From the NCBI GenBank assembly GCA_964606895.1, contig CAZSHX010000017.1, positions 3,628-67,627 of the forward strand: a stretch of 64,000 nt of DNA, read 5' to 3'. Positions within the stretch are counted from its first letter, which is position 1; every line of letters begins with the position of its first letter. Shown here piece after piece: positions 18,863-27,896 of the stretch. Below the pieces are notes generated by a model that saw nothing but the letters and a program-made list of their open reading frames with translations, was not told the DNA's origin and did not search any database. The stretch comes from CAZSHX01 sp964606895. Lineage in GTDB: Bacteria > Bacteroidota > Ignavibacteria > Kapaibacteriales > UBA2268. Made by a program: the position numbers and the translations under genes.

Positions 18863-19690
18863 ATGAAGCCATTAGCTGATTTACATACTCACACTTCCTT
18901 TTCGGACGGAAAACTTTCTGTGGAGGAATTGTTCGTTAAAGCCGAAAAAGTTGGTTTAGCTGCCATCAGCATAACCGACCATGATTCCGTTGATGGTTGC
19001 GTTGTTGCCCAGGAAATAAAAGGTGTTCACACTATTGATTTCATTAACGGCATAGAATTCAGCTGTTACGAAAACGGTCGCGAATATCATGTCCTTGGCT
19101 ATCATCTTGATATCCATAATGAGATATTGCTTACAACACTTGCTGAATTCAAAAAAGCAAGACTTAAAAGAGCACAAAAAATTCTGGAAAAACTAAAAAG
19201 CATGTCTCTCACTCTGGATATTGATTTAATTCTTCAGATTGCCGGTGAAGCCCCGATAACCAGACCTCACATTGCAGAAGCCATGATTGACAAGGGATAC
19301 ATCTCTAATTTGAAGGAAGCCTTTGTGCACTATCTGGGCGAAGGAAAACCTGCTTACGAAGCCAAATCAAATTTCACGGTTCAGCGTGCAATCAAGCTTG
19401 TTAATGATTGCGGCGGAGTTGCTGTTCTTGCTCATCCCGGAAGAGCCATTCCCTCTGAAGTTTTGTATAAGCTTATAGAACAGGGATTAGACGGAGTGGA
19501 AGTTATTCACCCGATGCATGACGAAGCTCTCCAAAAACATTATCATTCGATTGCTTCCCAATACTGGCTTTTGGAAACGGGCGGCTCCGATTTCCATGGA
19601 ACCCGCGATTACGACGAAGATAATTTTGGCAAATTCGCCTGCCCCTATTCAGTTGTGGACTCAATTCGTTTCCATTCCAGAACAAGATAA
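18863..19690 (+). CDS. PHP-domain phosphoesterase (RNase AM/YciV-like)
   Basis: A 275-residue protein with the PHP metal motifs: LADLHTHTSFSDG (H8, H10), ITDHDSVDG, RPHIAEAMI, VLAHPG and a C-terminal SDFHG. The layout matches the YciV/RNase AM family, whose members are 5'-3' exoribonucleases or nucleoside-3',5'-bisphosphate phosphatases. It follows proS and is closed by a strong terminator. The family is clear. The substrate is inferred from relatives. Confidence 0.88.
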   Translation: MKPLADLHTHTSFSDGKLSVEELFVKAEKVGLAAISITDHDSVDGCVVAQEIKGVHTIDFINGIEFSCYENGREYHVLGYHLDIHNEILLTTLAEFKKARLKRAQKILEKLKSMSLTLDIDLILQIAGEAPITRPHIAEAMIDKGYISNLKEAFVHYLGEGKPAYEAKSNFTVQRAIKLVNDCGGVAVLAHPGRAIPSEVLYKLIEQGLDGVEVIHPMHDEALQKHYHSIASQYWLLETGGSDFHGTRDYDEDNFGKFACPYSVVDSIRFHSRTR

Positions 19691-19706
19691 AAGAAAAAAT
19701 TTAAGA

Positions 19707-19742
19707 AAAAAGTGAAGAAAGATAGCTTTCTTCACTTTTTTT
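19707..19742. terminator. Strong bidirectional hairpin terminator
   Basis: A perfect 15-bp stem (19707-19721 with 19726-19740), a 4-nt loop ATAG, and A and T runs on the two sides lie between the convergent PHP gene and T9SS cargo gene. It can end transcription from both sides. Confidence 0.85.
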
Positions 19743-19771
19743 AGTTCGGTCAGTATGGCTTTATCCTTTCT

Positions 19772-21469
19772 CTAAAAAACTATTAATTTCTGGGTTAGAA
19801 ATATAGTTTTAGATTTCAGAACCAAATAGTAAATGCCGTAAGATAAATTCTCTCTTGAGATATTGAATTTATATTCTCCCGGAGTATTGATGTTACCTGA
19901 AATATTTTGAATTCTTTGTCCTAATGGATTCAATAAATAGAGTTCATGGTTTTCTTCACTTCCCACCAAAATAGAAATTTCGCAAAATTCCCAAAATGGA
20001 TTCGGATTAACTCCGGTTATTGCAGTTGCCCCCTGGTCAAGAAAAAGTCTATTAACGGGTTCTGTACAAATATTAGCCAGACATAGTCTTCCGATTTCTG
20101 ATTGAATTGGAAGGTTTGAGCAAACATAATTTGAATTTCTGATTGTCAAATTTGTACAAGAATCATTTCCTAATGTCACGAAAAACTCTAAATCTAAAAG
20201 TGAATCAATTGACATATTTCTGATTTTCAAAACACCATTATTTCCCTCTTTAATCACGCTAAGGTTTGGAGTAATAAGATTCATTAAAGTCGAATTGAAA
20301 ACCAAATCTGCATTAACTTCCAGGTCATTACAAATATCCTTGTTGGTTTTTGTTTCAATGGTGAGTGGAAGTCTGATTGTTTGACCAACATTAGCATTAA
20401 TCTTGCCTAAAATAAATTTGGTATAATAATCAGGTAACTTAATTGTAATATCAGAAGTTGACTTGCAACCAAAACTATTATAAGTGTCAACAGAATAAAT
20501 ACCGGCATTTTTGACGAAAATACTTCGGGTTTTTTCGCCTGTTGTCCAATTCCAACTAAACCCATCGGGTGCAGTAAGCAAAATACTATCGCAAGGACAA
20601 ATTAGCGTGCTTTTATCGGCAGAAATCCCTGTTTCAGGAAATGGAACAATATTAACAGACACTGTATCAAAAGCCATACAACCAACTGAGTCTGTAACGG
20701 TGAGATAATACAAAGTGTTTGTAGTCGGAAAAGCATCTGGTTGCAAAACATCATAAGCAGAAAGACCCGTTTTAGGACTCCAATCAAATTTCAAAGGTGG
20801 TATGTTACCGGTTGCACTTTCACCTATTTTTGTAGATTGCCCTTTGCAAAGATATTTTGCTGGTCCTGCTTCTGCATCAACAACACAGGCAGAAAGGAAT
20901 GAAATATCGTCAATCCCGAAATCGTTACCATAGAACTTCAAACTGACATCTTTAATAACAATTTCAGCAGAATCAAAATTGTTACTATTCCAGTTAAAAG
21001 AAAATTCATTCCATTGACATGCAGTTTTAGGGATGTAAACAGGTGAAAAAGGGATTTCTCTGCCGTTTATAAAAAATGCCAGAATAGCAGGATTCAAAGT
21101 ATCAATACTCATTAACCACAATTTGAGAGTGTATGTTTGAAACAGTTCAAGATTATTTACTGTTTGCTTCCAAACAATTTTATTTGCAGAATCGCTACCA
21201 TTAACAATCATGTAATTCCCATCGCCCGTCGTATGGTCTTTGCATGAATCGAATTTGGAATACTCCAGTTTTGCATTTTTGGTAATGGTATAAACTCTTG
21301 AAGGCTTCAAATTACCCGGAGAATACTTGTATTCTGAGAAAAAATCAACATTCCCGCTTGAAAAATTACTGTTTCGGATATAATCTTTTGTGTTTTTAGA
21401 AAAAAGATTAGAGTTACAACAAATTGCCGATAGTAATAAAAAGAACAATATGTATTTGTTCAATTTCAT
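19772..21469 (-). CDS. T9SS type A sorting-domain protein with PKD-like and cohesin-like modules
   Basis: A 565-residue secreted protein with signal peptide. An N-terminal carbohydrate-binding or lectin-like beta domain (about 30-190, with GIDDISF) is followed by PKD-like text (PPLKFDWSPKTGL, YYLTVTDSVGC), then a cohesin-like module (GKINANVGQTIRLPLTI). The end has the T9SS CTD shape (NPNPFWEFCEISI, LNPLGQRIQNIS, GIYYLVLKSKTIF). Its ATG overlaps the stop of the upstream gene by one base (TAATG), implying coupled translation. It is probably exported and attached to or released from the cell surface. Binding partner unknown. Confidence 0.8.
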   Translation of the reverse strand: MKLNKYILFFLLLSAICCNSNLFSKNTKDYIRNSNFSSGNVDFFSEYKYSPGNLKPSRVYTITKNAKLEYSKFDSCKDHTTGDGNYMIVNGSDSANKIVWKQTVNNLELFQTYTLKLWLMSIDTLNPAILAFFINGREIPFSPVYIPKTACQWNEFSFNWNSNNFDSAEIVIKDVSLKFYGNDFGIDDISFLSACVVDAEAGPAKYLCKGQSTKIGESATGNIPPLKFDWSPKTGLSAYDVLQPDAFPTTNTLYYLTVTDSVGCMAFDTVSVNIVPFPETGISADKSTLICPCDSILLTAPDGFSWNWTTGEKTRSIFVKNAGIYSVDTYNSFGCKSTSDITIKLPDYYTKFILGKINANVGQTIRLPLTIETKTNKDICNDLEVNADLVFNSTLMNLITPNLSVIKEGNNGVLKIRNMSIDSLLDLEFFVTLGNDSCTNLTIRNSNYVCSNLPIQSEIGRLCLANICTEPVNRLFLDQGATAITGVNPNPFWEFCEISILVGSEENHELYLLNPLGQRIQNISGNINTPGEYKFNISRENLSYGIYYLVLKSKTIFLTQKLIVF

Positions 21470-22869
21470 TATGGTAATAGAATGATTTTCTGCCTAACAA
21501 TATTTACTCCATCAGAAATATTAACAACATACATTCCCGAGACACAAGATCTTTTTAATTCAGTATTAATGGAATGGAATCCAGCATCGGAGTATGAATT
21601 GGCGAGAATTGAAATAGTTCTGCCGAAAATATCTGATACATAGATATCCACTTTGGATGTCAATTGATTTTGCCATTGGATTGTTAAAGCACCATAAGTT
21701 GGATTTGGTGAAATGCTGATTATTTTCAAAAAGTCATTTCCTTGACCTTCGATTTCCTGAACGGCAGTTCGTATCCTTTTTGATTTATATAATCCATCTC
21801 CATAAGCACCTGCAAACATTATTATACCGTCAGCAGTAGAATCCCATGAAGGGAATCCAACCTGCCTGATTGATGCTGAATCAGGAAATCCGGCATTGAA
21901 TTTTTCCCAACTCCAACCAAAACTTCCACTTAATAAAACACCGGCTGTATCGCATGCCGCGGCAATATATCTGGGATAAAGAGGATGCTGAACCATACTC
22001 AATACAGAAGCACCTTTGGCACCCACGTTTTTCCATGTTTTGCCTGTATCTAAACTTTGAAAGATACCCTTTCCAAGAATTTCCTTAGTCATTTGATTAA
22101 TTGAATCAGCACCGCAATAAACAACAGCTTTATTCAATAATGATGGCAAAATGCAAAGCACTCTTAATCCTTCCAACCCGGATTCATCTCCAAGCCAAGA
22201 TTTACCACCATCATAAGAATGGTAAATGTGATGAAGTGAATTATCACCGCCAATAAATATCAAATTATTGTCCAAAGAAGAAATTTTAACATCCCTTGCT
22301 TGGATATCAAGTTGTTCATAAGAAAGACATGTTTGAAAATCATCGGATGATAGATCTAAACCTTTGTTGGAATTAACAGATGCAGAAAAATATTTATTAG
22401 GGATTCCGGACACAGCGGCAAATGCTAAAATTTGTGGCGTTTTAACACACTTGAGATTATTTTCGTCCCAGGTAGCACCTTTATCAGTTGAAACGGCAAT
22501 GCTTCCTTCGGTAAGTTTTCTGACACTTGCAAACCATATATCAGAATTTGCTGGGTTCTGAAGAAAATCATATATAGAAAAATCTTTAAGAATTGAGGTC
22601 CCAAAAGTCTTACCGGAATCTGTACTTATTTGAAAGCCGTTTTGACCAACGCCATAATGAGGGAAATCTATCGTCGGATCCAATAAATTGGTAGGAATCT
22701 GGTCAGAAGAAATTACAATTTTTCCAGGTTCATTTCTTGGAAAAAATAATTTATTAATATATGAACTTGGTCCATCCACCTTTGTCCATATTTGAGCCTG
22801 AAGCATTGAATCGCAAAATAATGTTATAAAAATAATTAATATCCAATATCTTTTTCTGACGGTTTTCAT
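21469..22869 (-). CDS. T9SS type A sorting-domain protein with BNR/sortilin-type propeller
   Basis: A 466-residue secreted protein with a signal peptide ending MLQAQ. BNR or VPS10-like Asp-box motifs recur: STDSGKTF, STDKGATW, SYDGGKSW and SLDTGKTW, consistent with a beta-propeller. The T9SS CTD is at the end (SPNPTYGALTIQWQ, SGMYVVNISDG, QKIILLP). It opens a two-gene operon and has a promoter-like sequence 32 bases before the ATG (22901-22931). It is a surface or released protein. Carbohydrate or protein binding is inferred and hydrolase activity is not shown. Confidence 0.82.
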   Translation of the reverse strand: MKTVRKRYWILIIFITLFCDSMLQAQIWTKVDGPSSYINKLFFPRNEPGKIVISSDQIPTNLLDPTIDFPHYGVGQNGFQISTDSGKTFGTSILKDFSIYDFLQNPANSDIWFASVRKLTEGSIAVSTDKGATWDENNLKCVKTPQILAFAAVSGIPNKYFSASVNSNKGLDLSSDDFQTCLSYEQLDIQARDVKISSLDNNLIFIGGDNSLHHIYHSYDGGKSWLGDESGLEGLRVLCILPSLLNKAVVYCGADSINQMTKEILGKGIFQSLDTGKTWKNVGAKGASVLSMVQHPLYPRYIAAACDTAGVLLSGSFGWSWEKFNAGFPDSASIRQVGFPSWDSTADGIIMFAGAYGDGLYKSKRIRTAVQEIEGQGNDFLKIISISPNPTYGALTIQWQNQLTSKVDIYVSDIFGRTISILANSYSDAGFHSINTELKRSCVSGMYVVNISDGVNIVRQKIILLP

Positions 22870-22900
22870 CTAAATTCCTAATAATTTTAATTGCAAAATA

Positions 22901-22931
22901 CAAATTTACGAAACTATTGGAAAAAATCAAT
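22901..22931 (-). promoter_or_regulatory. Bacteroidota-type promoter for the T9SS cargo operon
   Basis: On the minus strand, ATTG (22928-22931) is followed by 19 bases and TAAATTTG (22901-22908). This fits the Bacteroidota TTTG/TAnnTTTG pattern except for one base in the -33 box. The -7 box is about 32 bases before the ATG at 22869. Confidence 0.45.
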
Positions 22932-23010
22932 AAATAGTTTAATTTTGAAATTAAGGAAATTATTACTATATTGAATTTTCCATTTTCAAATTTTTTTTAG
23001 TTCTTCGAAA

Positions 23011-23670
23011 ATGAATAAAATAAAAGTATTAATTGCTGAAGATCATACTCTTGTTGCAAAACTAATCTGGCAAATGCTTGACAAAGCCGGAAATATTGAG
23101 GTTGTTGGTACTGTTTCGGATGGTTTAGCCGCTATAGAGGCTGTTCAAACCCAAGTAGTTGATGTTGTTTTGATGGATATCGATATGCCCTCTTTGGACG
23201 GTATAAAAACAACCTTGGCAATAAGGAGTCAATTCCACAGGATTAAAATATTAATTCTGTCAAATCATATTGAAGCTCATCTAATCCAAAGAGCTTTAAA
23301 ATCGGGTGCCAATGGTTATCTTTCCAAATTTGCCGAATCTGACGAAGTTGTGGAAGCCATTCAGGCTGTTTATAATGGTGATACGTACTATTGCAAAACT
23401 TCGATGAAAGCAATTATGGAACACCTTACCACCACTGACCAAGCACAAAAAATAAGAACTGCCTATTTGGAATTAACCGGACGTGAGAAGGAAATACTTA
23501 ATCTGATAGCCAATGAATATTCTACCAAAGATATTTCTAACAAATTAGTAATCAGTATCCGCACTGTTGAAACACATAGACGAAACATTATGAAAAAACT
23601 CGGTGTGAAAAATACTGCGGGAATGATGAAGCTGTCGTTAGAACATAATCTAATTGAAGAAGAAAATTAG
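23011..23670 (+). CDS. NarL/FixJ-family response regulator
   Basis: A 219-residue two-domain regulator. Residues 1-120 form a receiver domain with D56 in VVLMDIDMP as the phosphorylated aspartate and D11 in the acidic pocket. Residues about 148-210 form a LuxR/NarL helix-turn-helix (ELTGREKEILNLIANEYSTK, ISIRTVETHRRNIMKKLGV). It is 8 bases upstream of the hybrid kinase and divergent from the T9SS cargo operon, so the kinase is the likely phosphate source and the divergent operon a plausible target. That link is inference. Confidence 0.92.
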   Translation: MNKIKVLIAEDHTLVAKLIWQMLDKAGNIEVVGTVSDGLAAIEAVQTQVVDVVLMDIDMPSLDGIKTTLAIRSQFHRIKILILSNHIEAHLIQRALKSGANGYLSKFAESDEVVEAIQAVYNGDTYYCKTSMKAIMEHLTTTDQAQKIRTAYLELTGREKEILNLIANEYSTKDISNKLVISIRTVETHRRNIMKKLGVKNTAGMMKLSLEHNLIEEEN

Positions 23671-23678
23671 GTGTCCTA

Positions 23679-26600
23679 ATGAGAAAGTCAAAGATAGTCA
23701 AACCCGAACCGGTGTTAAAAAAAAATGACATCTTTGTAGCTCGGGAACATAAACCCAGATTTGCTATTGATATTGATAAAACAGCGGACAAAGACTTGTT
23801 TTTAAATAAAAATAACAGTCTTGAAAATAACAAAGACATTATTTTTACTCATAAATTTTCCCAAACTAACACTAATACAAACCTTAGTAGTTCCCTCAAT
23901 ATTGATTTTTTTGAGCAACCAATGATTGGATTTGCTGTTCTTGACAAATACAGCAAAATAAAAAATGTAAATAAAAAACTATGTGATATCCTTGGTTATA
24001 GTCAAAGCGAATTAATTGGAAAAAAAAGTTTTCATTTTCTTAAAACTTCAAGTTTAAAACGAGATTTACAAGAGTTTAATGAATTTATACTTAATGATAA
24101 TAAACATCATATCACCGAAAAACCTTTGTTACGTAAAGATGGTAGTGTCGTTTATGTGGAAATTTCAGGAAAAACAATATTTACTTACGATGGAAATAAA
24201 CAATATTTAGTATCCGTTTGGGATATTTCACAAAGAAAATTTCTTGAAAGTAATTTAATAAATAACGAATTCTGGGCAAATACTCTTATAAATGTTACAT
24301 CGGATGTTATTACTATTATTGACAACCAAGGTATCATAATTGAATGCAACAATAATTTAATCAAAAGGTTAGGTAAACCAAAAGAAGAAATTGTCGGTAA
24401 AATCAATTATGAGTTTTTTCCGACACCAATATCCCAAATAAGACAAAGGTTTGCAGAATATGTGTTTGATAGCGGTCAACCGGTCAGATTCGAAGATTTC
24501 AGCTTCAATAAGTATAACGATAACAACATTTATCCGATTTTCGGAGATGATGGAAAAGTAATCAAAGCAATTATTATAAGCCATGATATTACAGATAAAA
24601 AGACATCAGAAATCAAAATCAGAGAAAATGAATTCCGTTTAAGAATGCTTCTTGAAGCAACTTCTGATGGAGTTTGGGATTATGACATTCATTCTGAAAC
24701 AGTTTACTACAGCCCAAATTTCTGGAAAAGGATGGGTTATCCGGAGAATGAAATAATCAATGAACATAAGTTTTTAACTTCGAAAATTCATATCGAAGAT
24801 ATTGAAAAGTACGACAAGGAATTTACAAAACAGTCTTTTGGAACTATTAAACAATTCAGGGTTGAGTTCAGATTATTAAGTAAATCCTGCGAATGGAGAT
24901 GGATTCTTTCAAGAGGAAAAATATTAGAGTATGATGTAAATCTAAAACCTTCAAGAATAATTGGAACTTACGAAGATATCACCGAAGAGAAGATTGCTAA
25001 CAAAAAGCTTTTTGAAAGCGAAGAATTATACAGACTTTTAGCGGATAATTCTACTGACTTAATTATGAAATTATCTTCAACTGGACAACTTATCTATGTC
25101 AGTCCTGCTTCTTTGCAACTTACCGGTTATCAGTCTCATGAATTAATAGGCAAAAACATAATAGACTATGTTCATTACAATGACAGGATTTCTGCTAAAA
25201 GGTTATTCATTAAATCCTCCGACCGATGGGTTGCTACATTCAGATTCAGGCAAAAATGCGGAAAGTATATTTGGATAGAAACTACCAGTCAGATCATTCA
25301 TGAGAATCACTCGGTACCTGATAAATATATCTGCGTTGCCCGTGATATTACAATTAGAAAAAATACTCAGGATAACTACCTTAAACAAAAAGGTTTTTTT
25401 GAAGCAGTTGCTCAAGCGGCAAGTATTTTGATGTCAAAAGGGAATTTCAATCAAAGACTTGATGAAGCAATTAAAACATTGGGAGGGAAATTATCTGTAG
25501 GAAAAATTACTATCTATTCGAAAACCAATCAGCATCAGAATGAATACACATCATTTAAAAAAATCAGTCAATGGTTCTCAAGCCACAATATTAATAGACT
25601 TCAAAATGAAAATGACGATACGATTGATATTTCATTCGACCTGATGCAAAGAATTTCGAATGGTGAGTCTATTTTATTGAATTACAATGAATTAACAATT
25701 GAGGACCAGAAACAGTTTATATCTTTATCAAATAATTCAATTTTATTAAGTGGGATATTAATAAGGGATAAATTTTGGGGATTCATTATTTTTTCTAATT
25801 ATCAAATAGAATTTGATTGGATTGAAGAACAAAAAACGATATTAAAAATCTTTTCATCTAACATTGGATCAGCCGTTGAACATAAGATTTATGAAGAAAA
25901 ACTTGCCGAAGAGAAAGAGTTTGCTGAACGTTCTAATCGTACAAAGAGTGAATTTCTTGCTAATATGTCTCATGAAATCAGAACTCCAATGACCTCAATT
26001 CTTGGGTTTGGTGAGTTGCTGTTGAAAAGTGCTGAACCAAATACACGCCAACAAAACTACTTGAATATTATTTATACCAGCGGTAAAGTTCTTCTAAGAT
26101 TAATTAACGATATTCTTGACCTTTCGAGAATTGAAGCGGGAAAAATGGAAATTATTCCCGAAATTGTTGATATTGAAAAAGCATTGATGGAAGTAAGCCA
26201 TGCCTTTTCTCAAACTTTAAATGATAAGAAGCTTATTTATAATACTCACATTCCTGAAGGAATGCCAAAGAAATTGTTACTTGACAGTATTCGTTTCAGG
26301 CAAATACTGTTTAATCTTGTTGGAAATGCCGTAAAATTTACTGAAAAAGGAAGTGTTAAAGTCAGTTTTAATTACAAATACACAGATGAAACAACAATAG
26401 TTCTAACGCTTGAAATTGATGATACAGGAATTGGAATTCCAAAAGATGCATTGTCAATTATTTTTGAACCCTTTAGTCAAAATAGCAATTCCAATACCAG
26501 ACAGTTTGGTGGTACTGGATTGGGACTTGCAATAACCAAAAGGTTTGTTGAAAAAATGAACGGTATTATTTCAGTTGATTCTGTTGTTGGAAAAGGGAGC

Positions 26601-27425
26601 AAGTTTAAAATCGAATTTTCAAACATTAAAGTATCTCATGATGAATTCGATATCGCCCAAATTGATGAAAATGATTCCGGAAATATTGAATTCAAAGGCT
26701 CCAAAGTTCTTGTCATAGATGATTACGAATACAATCGAGAACTTGTCAAAGGATACTTGGATTTATATAATGTTATTGTTTTAGAAGCAGGTTCGGCACA
26801 AGAAGGATTTGAAGTAATAACAAATAACAAGCCTGATTTGGTTCTTATGGATATTCGTATGCCAAATCTCAATGGTTATGAAGCTGTAAAATCCCTAAAA
26901 AAAATGGGTTTAAAAATTCCGGTAATTGCTTTTACTGCATCAGTTATGAAAGATGCAGAAGAAAAAATTTCAAAAAGATTTGACGGTTATTTACGCAAAC
27001 CAATCAGACAGAATGAGCTAATTTCAATGCTCAAAAAATTCCTTCCATTTAATCCGGTTATTCCTAAAGACTTTCAGATTGAAGACGATATATTTGCTTT
27101 AATGCTCCGGATTGATGAACTTAATAAAACTGAACATCATTCTATACCTCAAAAAATTAAAGATGAGTTGTTAGATTATTACATTCCTTTGTGCAAAGAA
27201 GTTCTGGATGTTTTCATTATTGATGATATTGAGAATTTCTCAAATGAAATCAGCGAATTTTCAATTAAAAATAATCTTCCGGTTCTATATGATTATTCAA
27301 CAATATTGTTCAAAGCTCTTCAAGCTTATCATATAGAGAAAATCAGATTACTTCTCAACAAATTTCCTATTCTGGTTTCAAAGCTTTTTGAATCGGAAAT
27401 CAAGAATGAACTTTCGGTAAACTGA
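23679..27425 (+). CDS. Hybrid histidine kinase with four PAS domains and a GAF-like domain
   Basis: A 1248-residue protein with no clear membrane helix, so probably cytoplasmic. PAS-type domains lie near 75-190, 195-310, 320-440 and 446-562 (with PAC text YLVSVWDISQRK, IIGTYEDITEEK, YICVARDITIRK). A GAF-like segment spans about 575-735. The HisKA phosphorylation site is H765 in ANMSHEIRTPM, followed by a HATPase (NLVGNAVKF, DDTGIGI, GGTGLGLAI). A receiver domain at 1008-1120 has D1058 in LVLMDIRMP. The C-terminus (1130-1248) is a helical BvgS-like tail lacking an obvious Hpt histidine. It is 8 bases from the NarL regulator. Confidence 0.92.
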   Translation: MRKSKIVKPEPVLKKNDIFVAREHKPRFAIDIDKTADKDLFLNKNNSLENNKDIIFTHKFSQTNTNTNLSSSLNIDFFEQPMIGFAVLDKYSKIKNVNKKLCDILGYSQSELIGKKSFHFLKTSSLKRDLQEFNEFILNDNKHHITEKPLLRKDGSVVYVEISGKTIFTYDGNKQYLVSVWDISQRKFLESNLINNEFWANTLINVTSDVITIIDNQGIIIECNNNLIKRLGKPKEEIVGKINYEFFPTPISQIRQRFAEYVFDSGQPVRFEDFSFNKYNDNNIYPIFGDDGKVIKAIIISHDITDKKTSEIKIRENEFRLRMLLEATSDGVWDYDIHSETVYYSPNFWKRMGYPENEIINEHKFLTSKIHIEDIEKYDKEFTKQSFGTIKQFRVEFRLLSKSCEWRWILSRGKILEYDVNLKPSRIIGTYEDITEEKIANKKLFESEELYRLLADNSTDLIMKLSSTGQLIYVSPASLQLTGYQSHELIGKNIIDYVHYNDRISAKRLFIKSSDRWVATFRFRQKCGKYIWIETTSQIIHENHSVPDKYICVARDITIRKNTQDNYLKQKGFFEAVAQAASILMSKGNFNQRLDEAIKTLGGKLSVGKITIYSKTNQHQNEYTSFKKISQWFSSHNINRLQNENDDTIDISFDLMQRISNGESILLNYNELTIEDQKQFISLSNNSILLSGILIRDKFWGFIIFSNYQIEFDWIEEQKTILKIFSSNIGSAVEHKIYEEKLAEEKEFAERSNRTKSEFLANMSHEIRTPMTSILGFGELLLKSAEPNTRQQNYLNIIYTSGKVLLRLINDILDLSRIEAGKMEIIPEIVDIEKALMEVSHAFSQTLNDKKLIYNTHIPEGMPKKLLLDSIRFRQILFNLVGNAVKFTEKGSVKVSFNYKYTDETTIVLTLEIDDTGIGIPKDALSIIFEPFSQNSNSNTRQFGGTGLGLAITKRFVEKMNGIISVDSVVGKGSKFKIEFSNIKVSHDEFDIAQIDENDSGNIEFKGSKVLVIDDYEYNRELVKGYLDLYNVIVLEAGSAQEGFEVITNNKPDLVLMDIRMPNLNGYEAVKSLKKMGLKIPVIAFTASVMKDAEEKISKRFDGYLRKPIRQNELISMLKKFLPFNPVIPKDFQIEDDIFALMLRIDELNKTEHHSIPQKIKDELLDYYIPLCKEVLDVFIIDDIENFSNEISEFSIKNNLPVLYDYSTILFKALQAYHIEKIRLLLNKFPILVSKLFESEIKNELSVN

Positions 27426-27437
27426 TTCTAATATTCT

Positions 27438-27836
27438 TCACATAATTGCATTTTCGATATGCTCAATTTTCTTTTCATTTTCAGATAAATCAATTGCAAC
27501 TATATCAAACCGGCAGTCAACATCATAGATTTTGTTGATGTATAAGTAACCTTCGGCAACTTTTCTGATTTGTTTTGCTTTTTTGGGAGTGACTTGGAAT
27601 AATGGGTCGCCGTAAAGTTTTGTTGTACAGGATTTTACTTCGACAAAAACAAGAACACCCTTATGTCTTGCTATAATGTCGATCTCACCCACTTTGCCAA
27701 ATTGAAAGTTCTTTTTTACAATTTCAAGACCTTTGGCTAATAAAAAATCTTCGGCAATTTTTTCGGATACCTTACCTTTTTCACGGGTTGATTGTTCATT
27801 AGTTGATTGAAAATAATCCATAATTTTTTCTAACAT
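27438..27836 (-). CDS. yraN: YraN family (UPF0102) nuclease-fold protein
   Basis: A 132-residue protein with the restriction-endonuclease-like core GEIDIIARHKGVLVFVEVKS (D and ExK motif) and the family text AEDFLLAKGLEIVKKNF before it and RFDIVAID near the end. YraN proteins are widely conserved and poorly characterised. It overlaps nothing and is convergent with the hybrid kinase, with 12 bases between stops. It does not form a visible operon with rnhB or other common partners in this window. Confidence 0.88.
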   Translation of the reverse strand: MLEKIMDYFQSTNEQSTREKGKVSEKIAEDFLLAKGLEIVKKNFQFGKVGEIDIIARHKGVLVFVEVKSCTTKLYGDPLFQVTPKKAKQIRKVAEGYLYINKIYDVDCRFDIVAIDLSENEKKIEHIENAIM

Positions 27837-27896
27837 ATATTTGAATTATACTAAATAACTAACCAAAAAGTCGCATCTCAAAATTCAGAAATCTTT

